A DNA stretch of 64,000 bases from an uncultured Oxalobacter sp. (lineage in GTDB: Bacteria; Pseudomonadota; Gammaproteobacteria; Burkholderiales; Burkholderiaceae_D), in NCBI GenBank assembly GCA_934401755.1, contig CAKRSU010000004.1:1-64000 (forward strand), given 5' to 3'. The position numbers were made by a program, and so were the translations under genes. Shown here piece by piece: positions 10,584 to 19,988 of the stretch (positions are counted from its first letter, which is position 1; every line of letters begins with the position of its first letter). The notes below the pieces were generated by a model. It did not search any database. It was not told where the DNA came from and saw only the letters and a program-made list of their open reading frames with translations.

Positions 10584-10819
10584 TGTTGTTTACCCTAAAA
10601 ATAGATAAATTGCTTTTTTATTTTATTGAATAATAAAGCCATTTTATGGATCAAAAAACTTCACTTCATACAAAAGGATACTTTTACGAATATACTCCAA
10701 AATAGCATATTTTTTCTTTTTATCCTAATACCATCGCAAAAAATACCTTTTTAAGAATGACGAACCCCATTTTCTTTTCTTAAATAGCCTATAGCAAATC
10801 TCTCCCTTTATCCCTACGA

Positions 10820-10825
10820 TATAAT
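10820..10825 (+). promoter_or_regulatory. -10 box upstream of the LOG-family gene
   Basis: A perfect TATAAT 28 bases before the ATG at 10854. The sequence at the -35 distance is poor. Assigned by position and match only. Confidence 0.4.
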
Positions 10826-10853
10826 TCAGCTTTTAATTAAGTATCTCTAGATT

Positions 10854-11402
10854 ATGCTACAAAAAATCTGCGTATATTGCGGCGCATCGTTTGGAACTTC
10901 CCCTATTTATACTGAAGCCATGCGACATCTTGGAAAAGCTATTGCTAACAGCAATCTCACATTGGTTTATGGTGGCAGTCATGCAGGACAAATGGGAATT
11001 ATTGCCGATGAAGTTTTAAAAAACGGGAACAAGGTTATTGGCATTATGACGGAACATCTTCACGCCAAAAGATTATCACACGTCAATCTCACTGAATTAC
11101 ATATCGTCAAAGATATGCAAGCACGCAAAACTGGCATGATTGAACTCGCAGATGCTTTTATTGCAGCGCCCGGTGGCATTGGCACAATGGAAGAATATTT
11201 TGAAACGCTTTCAGGCTTCCAAATGGGACTTCATCACAAACCTATCGCACTTTATAACGTTAATGGATTCTATGATTCCCTAATAGAAACACTTTATCAT
11301 TTTGAAAAACAAGGTTTTATGCGTAACACACAAACAACTTCCCTCATCTGTGAATCCAATCCGATCCAACTCATTGAACAACTAAAAAGGGCAACACTTT
11401 GA
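10854..11402 (+). CDS. LOG family protein (TIGR00730), nucleotide 5'-monophosphate phosphoribohydrolase
   Basis: 182 aa with a Rossmann-like lysine-decarboxylase-like fold. The family signature is clear: VYGGSHAGQMG, KTGMIELADAFIAAPGGIGTMEEYFE (the PGGxGTxxE motif) and a preceding MQARK segment. Family members hydrolyse cytokinin riboside monophosphates or other purine nucleotides. In most bacteria the physiological substrate is uncertain. The family's old label, lysine decarboxylase, is not supported. It converges with metC, 5 bases stop to stop, leaving no room for a terminator. Confidence 0.88.
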   Translation: MLQKICVYCGASFGTSPIYTEAMRHLGKAIANSNLTLVYGGSHAGQMGIIADEVLKNGNKVIGIMTEHLHAKRLSHVNLTELHIVKDMQARKTGMIELADAFIAAPGGIGTMEEYFETLSGFQMGLHHKPIALYNVNGFYDSLIETLYHFEKQGFMRNTQTTSLICESNPIQLIEQLKRATL

Positions 11403-11407
11403 CAACA

Positions 11408-12586
11408 TCACATCTTCTGTAACGCTTGCTCGATATCTGCGATCAAATCTTGAGGATCCTCAAGCCCAATATAAAAACGAACAACATGCCTTTGAGGTAA
11501 TTGCCATCCGATACGATGACTACTGATAACATACGGCACCGCTAAGCTATGAGATCCACCCCAGCTATACCCTAGACCAAATAAAGTGAGGGCATTGATA
11601 AAACAATCAATTTGCTCACCAGTATATTTTTCATGAAAAACAATCGAAAAGAGTCCGCCGGCCCCTTTAAAATCTCGTTTATAGATATCATGTCCTGGAC
11701 AATCTGAAAAAGCGGGATGAAGTATTTTATCGACCTTAGAACATTGCTTAAGCCAATTAGCAACAATCAAAGCGGACTCTGCTGATTTTTCAAAACGCAA
11801 TTTCAAAGTTGGAAGATTCCGTAAAACTAACGCAACATCATCTGAGCCAACCCCCATCCCCAATAATATCCGTGCTTGACCTATTTTTTTAAACAACGCG
11901 GCATCCTTTACAATGACAGCCCCCATTAATAAATCGGAAGCACCGCCTTGATATTTTGTCAAAGCTTGAATAACAACATCAGCTCCATGTTCAAATCCGT
12001 TATAAACAAGCCCAGCTGACCATGTATTATCAAGCGCAACAATAATGTTATGATCATGCGCAACAGCACTAATCGCCGGAATATCGGGCACTTCCATCGT
12101 AATAGAGCCTGGCATTTCTGTCCAAATCAACTTCGTATTTTCTCGAATCAAGTGAACAATATCTGCGCCGATCAGGGGATCATAAAAACGGACAGATACA
12201 CCAAAATCTCGGGCAAGCCATCTGCCAAGATCCTGATTAGGATTATAAGCATCCTCAGGAATTAGCACATCATCGCCCATCTTCAAAAATGCAAAATCGA
12301 CCATTGAAATAGCCGCAAGCCCACTCGGTGCTAATAACGTATGGGATCCCCCTTCAATCATTGCAATTTGTGCTTCCAATGTATAGGTCGTCGGATTGCC
12401 ATGCAACCCATAAGCATATCCTGTCCTATTAAGACCAGAACGTGCCCGCATGTCTTCTAAACTATCAAAAAGTACTGTTGATCCACGATATAAAGGTTCA
12501 CAATAAGACTTAAATCCTTTCGGTGGTATGTAATCGCTATGATTAATTCGAGTCTCAATCGCACGCTTTTTCATTATATTTGTCAT
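11408..12586 (-). CDS. metC: Cystathionine beta-lyase, PLP-dependent
   Basis: Splits cystathionine to homocysteine, pyruvate and ammonia in methionine synthesis. The 392-aa protein belongs to the Cys/Met metabolism PLP family. It shows YRGSTVLFDSLEDMRAR, GYAYGLHGNPTTYTLE, the PLP-contact segment VALDNTWSAGL and the PLP-lysine segment ALTKYQGGASDLLMG, close to proteobacterial MetC. The longer frame begins at TTG. I start at the ATG at 12586, which has AAGAAGG six bases upstream. It lies 17 bases downstream of rimO and is probably cotranscribed with it. A cystathionine gamma-synthase is possible but less likely from the motif pattern. Confidence 0.88.
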   Translation of the reverse strand: MTNIMKKRAIETRINHSDYIPPKGFKSYCEPLYRGSTVLFDSLEDMRARSGLNRTGYAYGLHGNPTTYTLEAQIAMIEGGSHTLLAPSGLAAISMVDFAFLKMGDDVLIPEDAYNPNQDLGRWLARDFGVSVRFYDPLIGADIVHLIRENTKLIWTEMPGSITMEVPDIPAISAVAHDHNIIVALDNTWSAGLVYNGFEHGADVVIQALTKYQGGASDLLMGAVIVKDAALFKKIGQARILLGMGVGSDDVALVLRNLPTLKLRFEKSAESALIVANWLKQCSKVDKILHPAFSDCPGHDIYKRDFKGAGGLFSIVFHEKYTGEQIDCFINALTLFGLGYSWGGSHSLAVPYVISSHRIGWQLPQRHVVRFYIGLEDPQDLIADIEQALQKM

Positions 12587-12603
12587 CTTCAACCTTCTTT
12601 AAC

Positions 12604-13962
12604 TCAGTTTGGAATCCACTCTCCCCAAAGATCATGCGCATCACAATCCCTGATTTTGACATCAATAAAATCCCCTGGCATCAGCTTTCTTCGATTCCCC
12701 TTAGGTTTGTGCACATAAACAACTCCATCAATTTCTGGTGCATCGGCAGTTGATCTAGCAATTCCTCCCCCACGAATATTTTCATCGACTAAAACACGCA
12801 ATACCTTTCCGACTTTTTGCTGCATACATTGGTAAGAAATCCCTTCTTGTAATTCCATTAATCGATCTCGGCGTTCTTCTCGTACTTCTTGCGGTAAAGC
12901 CCCAGGTAATTCATTTGCCTTAGCCCCTTCTACGGGAGAATAGGCAAAACACCCCACACGATCTAATTTCGCTTCTTTTAGAAAATCCAGCAAATATTGA
13001 AACTCTGCTTCTGTCTCTCCAGGAAAACCGGCAATAAATGTCGAACGAATTGTAATATCAGGACATATTTCCCGCCATTTTTGAATTCTAGCTAAATGTT
13101 TTTCCCCGTTAGCTGGCCGCTTCATTCGACGCAACACATCGGGATGCGCATGCTGAAAAGGAATATCTAAATAAGGAACAATCCCACCTTCATTCATTAA
13201 AGGAATTAATTCATCAATATGAGGATAAGGATAAATATAATGCAAACGAACCCACGCACCATATTGTTTTGCTAAGGCGCCTAATTGTTCAGTCATCTTT
13301 AAAACATTACTTTTGATAGGACGTCCTCCCCAAAAGCCTGTTCGATAATGAATATCTAATCCATAAGCACCGGTATCTTGCGATATCACCATCAATTCTC
13401 TTGCGCCAGACTGAAATAATCTTTCTGCATCATCTAATATCTGACCAATGGGATAGGACTGTAACGGTCCACGTAAATCAGGAATAATACAAAATGTACA
13501 TTGATGGCCACAGCCTTCTGAAATTTTCAAATAAGCATAATGTCTAGGCGTTAGTTTAAGCCCTATTGGGGGCATTAAATCGACAAATGGTTCATGAGGT
13601 TTGGGAAGATACTTATGAACCGCATCCATGACTTCTTGTATAGAATCCGGCCCTGAAACAGATAGAACTTTAGGATGAACACTTTTAATCAAATTAATAC
13701 CTGCAGCGTCCTGTTTTGCCCCTAGACATCCAGTCACAATGACTTTGCCATTTTCTTCAAGCGCTTCAGCAATCGCTTCAAGTGATTCTGTTTGAGCCGT
13801 ATCTATAAAACCGCAAGTATTTACAATCACTAAATTGGCTTCATTATAATTATCAACTGTGTCATAACCTTCTGCTCGTAAACAGGTAATAATACGTTCA
13901 GAATCCACTAAAGCTTTTGGGCATCCTAACGAAATAAAACCGACTTTATTATTTTCGTTCAT
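12604..13962 (-). CDS. rimO: Ribosomal protein uS12 methylthiotransferase RimO
   Basis: Radical SAM enzyme that adds a methylthio group to the conserved Asp of ribosomal protein S12. 452 aa in the order UPF0004 domain ([38 protein letters not shown], giving three cluster-binding Cys), radical SAM domain with [11 protein letters not shown], and a C-terminal TRAM domain ([15 protein letters not shown] and PGDFIDVKI). The PDLRGPLQS sequence after the SAM motif and the overall length point to RimO and not the tRNA enzyme MiaB. Lies between pgeF and metC on the same strand. Confidence 0.96.
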   Translation of the reverse strand: MNENNKVGFISLGCPKALVDSERIITCLRAEGYDTVDNYNEANLVIVNTCGFIDTAQTESLEAIAEALEENGKVIVTGCLGAKQDAAGINLIKSVHPKVLSVSGPDSIQEVMDAVHKYLPKPHEPFVDLMPPIGLKLTPRHYAYLKISEGCGHQCTFCIIPDLRGPLQSYPIGQILDDAERLFQSGARELMVISQDTGAYGLDIHYRTGFWGGRPIKSNVLKMTEQLGALAKQYGAWVRLHYIYPYPHIDELIPLMNEGGIVPYLDIPFQHAHPDVLRRMKRPANGEKHLARIQKWREICPDITIRSTFIAGFPGETEAEFQYLLDFLKEAKLDRVGCFAYSPVEGAKANELPGALPQEVREERRDRLMELQEGISYQCMQQKVGKVLRVLVDENIRGGGIARSTADAPEIDGVVYVHKPKGNRRKLMPGDFIDVKIRDCDAHDLWGEWIPN

Positions 13963-14018
13963 ATTTTTCTCTCAAAATTTGACTCCATAACCACGATTTA
14001 AATGTTTGCTGCCATCTT

Positions 14019-14780
14019 TTATGATTTAGAAGTCAGCCAAATACCAGTTGCCATACGCCCCGTTTGACCTTTATCTCGACGAAATGAATAAAAATATTTA
14101 GCATCAGTTACCGTGCAAAAATTTCCGCCATAGACCGCATTAATCCCCACATCACGCAAAATAACACGAGCAATCCCATAGATATTGGCCATAAACTTTC
14201 CCACTTCCCCTTTTTTAGGCACAAATAACTGTGATTTGATTGACTCATTAAAGGCAAATGCCTGGCGTACATCACTTCCTACCTCAAACGCTTTAGGGCC
14301 AATGGCAGGCCCCAACCACGCCATAATTGCGGCATCACTTTTGATACGAATAGCTTGTACGGTATGCTGCAAAATACCTGCGGCTAATCCTCGCCATCCC
14401 CCATGCGCCGCCCCTACAACTTTGCCATCTACCGTACAAAATAAAACGGGAAGACAATCTGCTGTCATAATCGTACACACTTTATCTTGCTTTGATGTTA
14501 AAGAAGCATCAGCATTCGGTACGCCAACAACTGTTTCTGCATTCACAACTTCAGCACCATGCACTTGATTTAACCATACAGGTTCTGATGGCAAATATTG
14601 GCGCAATAACGCTCTATTTCGATGGACAATTTCAGGATCATCACCAACATGCATGGCTAAATTCAACCCATTTCTTCCCTCAATATCTCCATAAGGAAAG
14701 TCGCTAAATCCCCCAGTACGTTGCGTTGAAAACGCCTTTACATTATCAGGTGCAGGCCAATCAGGATAAATTAGATTCAT
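14019..14780 (-). CDS. pgeF: Purine nucleoside phosphorylase-type multicopper family protein (YfiH/PgeF)
   Basis: 253 aa. Known YfiH family members act on purine nucleosides and, in E. coli, correct peptidoglycan editing errors (PgeF); older annotations call it laccase or polyphenol oxidase. Visible motifs are LNLAMHVGDDP, WLNQVHGAEVV, the TADCLPVLF metal-site Cys and AAHGGWRGLAAGI with its His. The upstream alternative start is not favoured, because the ATG at 14780 has GAGGGG five bases upstream. The start lies inside the last 20 bases of rluD, indicating translational coupling. This rluD-pgeF order is common in proteobacteria. Confidence 0.92.
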   Translation of the reverse strand: MNLIYPDWPAPDNVKAFSTQRTGGFSDFPYGDIEGRNGLNLAMHVGDDPEIVHRNRALLRQYLPSEPVWLNQVHGAEVVNAETVVGVPNADASLTSKQDKVCTIMTADCLPVLFCTVDGKVVGAAHGGWRGLAAGILQHTVQAIRIKSDAAIMAWLGPAIGPKAFEVGSDVRQAFAFNESIKSQLFVPKKGEVGKFMANIYGIARVILRDVGINAVYGGNFCTVTDAKYFYSFRRDKGQTGRMATGIWLTSKS

Positions 14781-15789
14781 ACCACCCCTCATCTAAAGAA
14801 ATACCCGCCATTTCAAGAAGTACCTCCATGTCTTTAGGTATTGATGCTATCCATGAAATGGGTTTGTCCAGTTTTAAATGCCATAACCCTAATCGAAAAG
14901 CATGCAAAGCCTGACGAGAAAATATCGAAGGCATATGCGCCTTCCCATACAATGGATCACCCACTAAAGGAAATCCAATCGTTTGCATATGAACACGAAT
15001 TTGATGCGTTCTTCCTGTTTCCAATTGACACCTTATCAAGCTAACAACATGACCATTTAAAGAGCCTGTTGCTAATCGAGTAAAATGTGTCACCGCATGC
15101 CGACCATTTCCAATCATTGAAACCGCCATCTTGATACGATTTTTGGGATGTCGTCCAATCGGCGCATTAACAATTCCTTCCATTTCTGGTTCTCCCCAGA
15201 CTAATGCAAAGTATTCACGATGAACTGTTCTCGCTTGCAATTGACGAACGAGATCTGTTTGCATCGGAATCGTTTTAGCAACAACCATGAGTCCTGTCGT
15301 ATCTTTATCTAGGCGATGGACAATCCCCGCTCGAGGAATCAATGCATTATCGGGTAAATAATATAACAATCCATTGAGTAAAGTCCCATGCCAGTTACCC
15401 GCCCCAGGATGCACAACTAATCCCGCCGGTTTATTGATAACCAACATATCTTTATCCTCATAGATAATGGGAAATTCAATGGGCTCAGCGGTAAAAGAGG
15501 TTTCTTCATCAGACAAACAAGGAATAACCTCAATTTCCTCAAAACCAGCTACCGTTTGTTTAGGCTTTACAATCCTCCCATTTACCTTAACATTTCCTTG
15601 TTCAATCCATTTCTGAATTCGACTCCGAGAATAATCAGGTAAATATCGAGCAACAACTTTATCCAGCCTTTCCCCGCTTTCTGCTAATGTTAATTTAAAC
15701 TGAATAGGATCTTCTTCTAATAATATTTCTTCAATTTCTGTCTCTTTCTGTCGATCAGTTAATACATTGATTGGTTTATTTTCAGTCAC
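14761..15789 (-). CDS. rluD: 23S rRNA pseudouridine synthase RluD
   Basis: Makes pseudouridines 1911, 1915 and 1917 in helix 69 of 23S rRNA. The 342-aa protein has an N-terminal S4 RNA-binding domain (ERLDKVVARYLPDYSRSRIQ) and a catalytic domain with the Asp motif HRLDKDTTGLMVVAKT, INKPAGLVVHPG and GRTHQIRVHM. Its length fits RluD rather than RluC. It is divergent from bamD, with starts close together, an arrangement conserved in proteobacteria. Confidence 0.94.
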   Translation of the reverse strand: MTENKPINVLTDRQKETEIEEILLEEDPIQFKLTLAESGERLDKVVARYLPDYSRSRIQKWIEQGNVKVNGRIVKPKQTVAGFEEIEVIPCLSDEETSFTAEPIEFPIIYEDKDMLVINKPAGLVVHPGAGNWHGTLLNGLLYYLPDNALIPRAGIVHRLDKDTTGLMVVAKTIPMQTDLVRQLQARTVHREYFALVWGEPEMEGIVNAPIGRHPKNRIKMAVSMIGNGRHAVTHFTRLATGSLNGHVVSLIRCQLETGRTHQIRVHMQTIGFPLVGDPLYGKAHMPSIFSRQALHAFRLGLWHLKLDKPISWIASIPKDMEVLLEMAGISLDEGWYESNLS

Positions 15790-15805
15790 TTCTATTCCTA
15801 TCCGC

Positions 15806-15811
15806 TATAAT
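15806..15811 (+). promoter_or_regulatory. -10 box of bamD promoter
   Basis: A perfect TATAAT in the short rluD/bamD divergent region. It overlaps the upstream candidate ATG at 15810, so if the box is used that ATG cannot be the start. This supports the ATG at 15852 as the true bamD start. Confidence 0.45.
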
Positions 15812-15851
15812 GCATGATAAATTATTTGATTCGCTGCATTCTGCTTATACT

Positions 15852-16652
15852 ATGCATAATTTCTTAGTCAAACTGTTCACTATCCTACTCGCTTTCTCCC
15901 TTGTTGGATGTGGAATATTGCCCGATAAAATTGATGAAACGGCCAATTGGCCTGCAAACAGATTGTACCGCGAAGCTCGCGAATTAATGCGTGGCGGAGA
16001 TTATGAAAAAGCCATTGAGCTCTATGAAAAGCTTGAATCTCGTTATCCATTCGGCATTTACGCTCAACAAGCACAAATTGACATGGCTTACGCTTATTAT
16101 CGTGATGGCGAACAGGCCCGAGCACTCGCAGCAGTTGAACGCTTTATTAAACTACATCCCAATCATCCAGCGCTCGATTATATGCTTTACTTACGAGGAC
16201 TTATCAATTTTAACGATAAAGTTGGATTTTATAATTTTGCTTTCAAACAAGATCTTGCGGAACGAGACCCCAAGGCAGCACAAGACGCCTTTGAATCTTT
16301 CAAAACATTAGTTACACGTTTTCCCAATAGCAAATATTCTAAAGATGCGATCTATCGCATGCGTTACCTATTATCGGTACTTGCTCGATACGAAATTCAT
16401 GTAGCACGTTATTACTATAGCCGTGAAGCCTATCTCGCCTCTGCAAATCGCGCCCAAAAATTACTAGCAACTTATCCCGATTCTCCCGAAGCAGAAGAAG
16501 CCTTGCTTATTTTAGCGGCCTCATATCGCCACCTTGGATTATTTGATCTCAGCGCGGATACAGAACGTATTTTTAATCATAATTTCCCAGGTAGTACTGC
16601 AAAAATTGGCGGCGAACCCGTAGAAAAACCTTGGTACTTGTTCTGGCTTTAA
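15852..16652 (+). CDS. bamD: Outer membrane assembly lipoprotein BamD
   Basis: Essential lipoprotein of the BAM complex that inserts beta-barrel proteins into the outer membrane. From the chosen ATG the protein begins MHNFLVKLFTILLAFSLVGC, a signal peptide ending in a lipobox (LVGC). TPR repeats follow, including NRLYREARELMRGGDYEKAI, then ESRYPFGIYAQQAQIDMAYA and RFIKLHPNHPALDYMLYLRG. SERDPK-like and TRFPNSKY segments are typical of betaproteobacterial BamD. The longer frame would place extra residues before the signal peptide, and the -10 box at 15806 argues against it. 266 aa is normal. Confidence 0.94.
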   Translation: MHNFLVKLFTILLAFSLVGCGILPDKIDETANWPANRLYREARELMRGGDYEKAIELYEKLESRYPFGIYAQQAQIDMAYAYYRDGEQARALAAVERFIKLHPNHPALDYMLYLRGLINFNDKVGFYNFAFKQDLAERDPKAAQDAFESFKTLVTRFPNSKYSKDAIYRMRYLLSVLARYEIHVARYYYSREAYLASANRAQKLLATYPDSPEAEEALLILAASYRHLGLFDLSADTERIFNHNFPGSTAKIGGEPVEKPWYLFWL

Positions 16653-16683
16653 AATTGCCTTATTTTTAAGTAACACTAACAGT

Positions 16684-17337
16684 ATGATACAAACATCTCA
16701 GATTTCTTCAGCTTCAATGGGCAGTTCCTTGTTCACGCTTTCAGCCCCATCAGGAGCCGGAAAATCATCGCTTATTGCTGCACTACTTAAAATAGATTCA
16801 ACCCTCCAGTTGTCTATTTCAACGACAACACGCTTACCACGTCATGGTGAAATGGACGGAAGAGAATATTACTTTTCGACCATCGAAAATTTTAAACAAA
16901 ACATTGCTCAAGGTGAATTCCTAGAATATGCCTTTGTCCACGGCAATTATTATGGCACTTCAAAAAAACGAGTCCTTGAACAACTTCAATCAGGCAATGA
17001 TGTCCTACTTGAAATTGACTGGCAAGGAGCACTACAAATACGAAAACAGTTCCCTGATACCGTCAGTTTATTTGTACTACCACCATCTATTCAAGCGCTT
17101 AAAGAACGTTTGATAAAGCGCGGACAAGATAGCCAGACAATCATAAAACAGCGAATTCAAGGCGCCGCATTAGAAATCAGCCATGCATCTGATTTCGATT
17201 ATGTTATTATCAATAATGAATTTGATCTGGCTTTAAACCAACTCAGCGCAATTATTCAAGCAGCTCGATGTCGGACAAAACAGCAAGCTATCAAAAATAG
17301 GATGCTTTTTGCACAATTTGGGATTACCCAAAAATAA
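16684..17337 (+). CDS. gmk: Guanylate kinase
   Basis: Phosphorylates GMP to GDP with ATP. The 217-aa protein has a P-loop APSGAGKSSL, the GMP-binding segments TTTRLPRHGEMDGREYYF and FLEYAFVHGNYYGTSK, and LLEIDWQGALQI. It starts the gmk-rpoZ-spoT gene order typical of beta- and gammaproteobacteria. GMP metabolism and the alarmone genes sit together here. The N-terminus is about 10 residues longer than usual before the P-loop strand, so an internal ATG (residue 12) is a possible start. Confidence 0.96.
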   Translation: MIQTSQISSASMGSSLFTLSAPSGAGKSSLIAALLKIDSTLQLSISTTTRLPRHGEMDGREYYFSTIENFKQNIAQGEFLEYAFVHGNYYGTSKKRVLEQLQSGNDVLLEIDWQGALQIRKQFPDTVSLFVLPPSIQALKERLIKRGQDSQTIIKQRIQGAALEISHASDFDYVIINNEFDLALNQLSAIIQAARCRTKQQAIKNRMLFAQFGITQK

Positions 17338-17373
17338 TTTATTCATTTACCAGATTCTTTATATAGGAAAAAA

Positions 17374-17577
17374 ATGGCACGTATTACTATCGAAGATTGT
17401 TTAAAAAAGATCCCTAACCGTTTTGAATTGACGTTATGCGCCACTTATCGTGCAAGACAATTGTTACAAGGACATACCCCTAAAGTTGATTCAAAAGATA
17501 AAATGACGGTTGTTGCACTACGCGAGATTGCTGAAGGTTATATTGATACCGAAATGTTAAAAAAAGTACCCAGCTAA
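17374..17577 (+). CDS. rpoZ: RNA polymerase omega subunit
   Basis: 67-aa subunit that helps assemble beta' and, in many proteobacteria, forms part of a (p)ppGpp site on RNA polymerase. [20 protein letters not shown] and [11 protein letters not shown] are characteristic. Preceded by AGGA as RBS, 36 bases after gmk and 72 before spoT, so probably in one operon. Confidence 0.96.
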   Translation: MARITIEDCLKKIPNRFELTLCATYRARQLLQGHTPKVDSKDKMTVVALREIAEGYIDTEMLKKVPS

Positions 17578-17649
17578 TTAAAAGTCTCTATTAGGCAGCC
17601 GGTTGGCTCTGATACACTTCGGCCATTTTTTTAGATTTGAGGAGAGACT

Positions 17650-19935
17650 ATGACAGAAAAACAAACCCCGATAGACTCAACGCATCAAAACATGGTCTGC
17701 CCCACTAAAGAGTATACAGAGCCTTCCGTTAAAAAATTTGCGAATATCGCACAAATCGTCTCATCAATCTCTCATCCAAAAGTTGTCACATTTTCTCATC
17801 TTGTTCGAAAGCTTAAGCTATACCTTTCTCCTGCAGATATTGATAGAGTTTTAGATGCTTTTCGATTCGCTGATGAAAAACACTTAGGTCAGATCCGAAA
17901 ATCCGGTGAACCTTATATTTCACATCCCCTTTGTGTTGCAGAAATTTGCTCTGAATGGAAACTTGATGCACAAGCAATTTCGGCAGCATTATTGCATGAT
18001 GTTGTTGAAGACCAAGGGGTTTCTCTTTCCGAACTTATCGAACGTTTTGGCCCAACGATTGCCAACATGGTAGATGGTCTTTCGAAACTTGAAAAAATCC
18101 AATTTCAATCTTGGATGGATGGGCAAGGCGAAAATTTTCGCAAATTACTTATTGCAATGTCGAAAGATATTCGGGTTATTCTGGTGAAACTCGCCGATCG
18201 CTTACATAACATGCGCACATTAGGATCGATGCGCGATGACAAAAGGCATCGTATTTCGCGTGAAACCATGGAAGTCTATGTCCCCATTGCTCATCGTCTC
18301 GGCATGAATAAGCTCTACCGTGAACTGCAAGATCTCGCCTTTCATCACCTCTACCCCTTTCGATATGAAACCCTCGCAAAAGCAGTTAATACTTCCCGTA
18401 AAGATCGGCGCCCTCTATTAGAACAAGTCCACGATACTGTAAGTTCTGCAATGAAAAAAAACGGATTACATGCTGAACTTTATGGACGTGAAAAAACACT
18501 ATACAGCATCTTTCGTAAAATGCGAAATAAGCATCTTACTTTTGATGAAGTATTTGATATTTATGGATTTCGGATTGTCGTTGACACAATTCCACAATGC
18601 TATCTAGCATTGGGTGTTTTGCATAGCATCTACAAACCGATGCCAGGTAAATTCGAAGACTATATTGCCATTCCAAAACTTAATAATTACCAATCCTTAC
18701 ATACAACACTGATTGGCCCTTATGGATCCCCGGTCGAATTTCAAATTCGTACCCATGATATGCATCATGTTGCTGAAAACGGGATTGCCGCACACTGGTT
18801 ATATAAAACGGGAGAAGACCTTAATGAACTCCAGCGTCATAGTTTAGGCTGGCTTCAATCGCTACTTGATATTCAACAACAAACGGGCAACGCAACAGAA
18901 TTTCTTGAGCATGTTAAAGTTGACCTTTTCCCGGATTCGGTCTATGTATTTACCCCAAAATCTAAAATTATCGCACTACCTAAAGTTGCGACTGCACTTG
19001 ATTTTGCCTACAACATCCATTCTGAAATTGGTGATCATGCCGTTTCCGCAAAAATTAATGGCATGAATGTTCCACTACGTACGCAATTGCAAAATGGCGA
19101 TATCGTAGAAATCCTAACGGAAGAAAATGCACATCCTCATCCTCGATGGCTTGAATTTGTTCGAACAGGCAAAGCTCGTTCACGAATAAGAAGTTATTTG
19201 CGTTCCGTTAATATCGCTGATGCAATCCAAATTGGAAAACATCTGCTTGAGCAATCTTGCAAAACCGTGCACATTGACATAGCGTCTCTCTCTAAAAGTG
19301 TACTGAACAAACTCCTACGTGAAACAGGTTCAAAACATATCGAAGACATTTATGCTGACATTGGTACGGGCAAACGCATCGCTATTCTCGTTGCGCGTCG
19401 CTTATCGGTTCTCATTGAAGAGCTTCATCCTCTTACGAATAGCGATACAAAAACAACACTTGATGAACCTTCGCAAAATGAAGATCCTATTGTTATCTAT
19501 GGCAGTGAAGGACTCAATGTAACCTTAGCTTCATGTTGTAAACCCATTCCAGGGGATAGCATCATTGGTGAGCTTAACACAACACAAGGATTAGTCATCC
19601 ATTGTACGGAATGCTCAATCGCCAAACGACTTTTTACCAAAGAACCTCAAAAATGGATTAATGTTGACTGGGGAACGAATCTCGCGGGTAAACGATTTGA
19701 ATGTCAATTTAATGTTCAAGTCATTGAAGAACAAGGTGTTTTAGCGAGAGTAACCGGAGAAATCAGCAATGCTGAAGTCAATATTACCTCTGTACAAATC
19801 GAAATGCAGGGTCCTTTTACCTTGTTTAAATTCACGATTCAAGTTGAAGACCGAATTCATCTGGCAAACCTTATGCGTCGAGTGCGCCATGTTCATGGTG
19901 TAAAACGCATTGGACGAGAACAACTAACAACATAA
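17650..19935 (+). CDS. spoT: SpoT-type RelA/SpoT homologue, hydrolase intact, synthetase altered
   Basis: 761-aa long RSH protein. The HD hydrolase domain is intact: H92 (ISHP), HD at 116-117 and ED at 120-121, plus KLADRLHNMR. The synthetase domain follows, then TGS (VYVFTPKSKIIALPKVATALDFAYNIH), a helical/zinc-finger region (CCKPIPGDSIIG) and a C-terminal ACT domain. In bifunctional enzymes the synthetase carries an R-x-K-D charge motif and NGYQSLHT. Here these read K334-F-E336-D and N345-N346-YQSLHT, both unusual. Degradation of (p)ppGpp is therefore well supported, while synthesis may be weak or lost. It lies downstream of gmk and rpoZ. A separate relA is at 38125-40350. Confidence 0.95.
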   Translation: MTEKQTPIDSTHQNMVCPTKEYTEPSVKKFANIAQIVSSISHPKVVTFSHLVRKLKLYLSPADIDRVLDAFRFADEKHLGQIRKSGEPYISHPLCVAEICSEWKLDAQAISAALLHDVVEDQGVSLSELIERFGPTIANMVDGLSKLEKIQFQSWMDGQGENFRKLLIAMSKDIRVILVKLADRLHNMRTLGSMRDDKRHRISRETMEVYVPIAHRLGMNKLYRELQDLAFHHLYPFRYETLAKAVNTSRKDRRPLLEQVHDTVSSAMKKNGLHAELYGREKTLYSIFRKMRNKHLTFDEVFDIYGFRIVVDTIPQCYLALGVLHSIYKPMPGKFEDYIAIPKLNNYQSLHTTLIGPYGSPVEFQIRTHDMHHVAENGIAAHWLYKTGEDLNELQRHSLGWLQSLLDIQQQTGNATEFLEHVKVDLFPDSVYVFTPKSKIIALPKVATALDFAYNIHSEIGDHAVSAKINGMNVPLRTQLQNGDIVEILTEENAHPHPRWLEFVRTGKARSRIRSYLRSVNIADAIQIGKHLLEQSCKTVHIDIASLSKSVLNKLLRETGSKHIEDIYADIGTGKRIAILVARRLSVLIEELHPLTNSDTKTTLDEPSQNEDPIVIYGSEGLNVTLASCCKPIPGDSIIGELNTTQGLVIHCTECSIAKRLFTKEPQKWINVDWGTNLAGKRFECQFNVQVIEEQGVLARVTGEISNAEVNITSVQIEMQGPFTLFKFTIQVEDRIHLANLMRRVRHVHGVKRIGREQLTT

Positions 19936-19988
19936 TGATCTTTCTTAATGTTTAAAAACTTGATTCTTGATCGGCTATTAGGATTTTT

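Noticed and set aside
14185..14568. 127-codon + strand frame
   Set aside because: Lies entirely antisense to pgeF, a recognised gene.
15771..15851. Longer N-terminus for BamD
   Set aside because: It would precede the lipoprotein signal peptide and overlap the rluD start; the -10 box at 15806 lies inside it.
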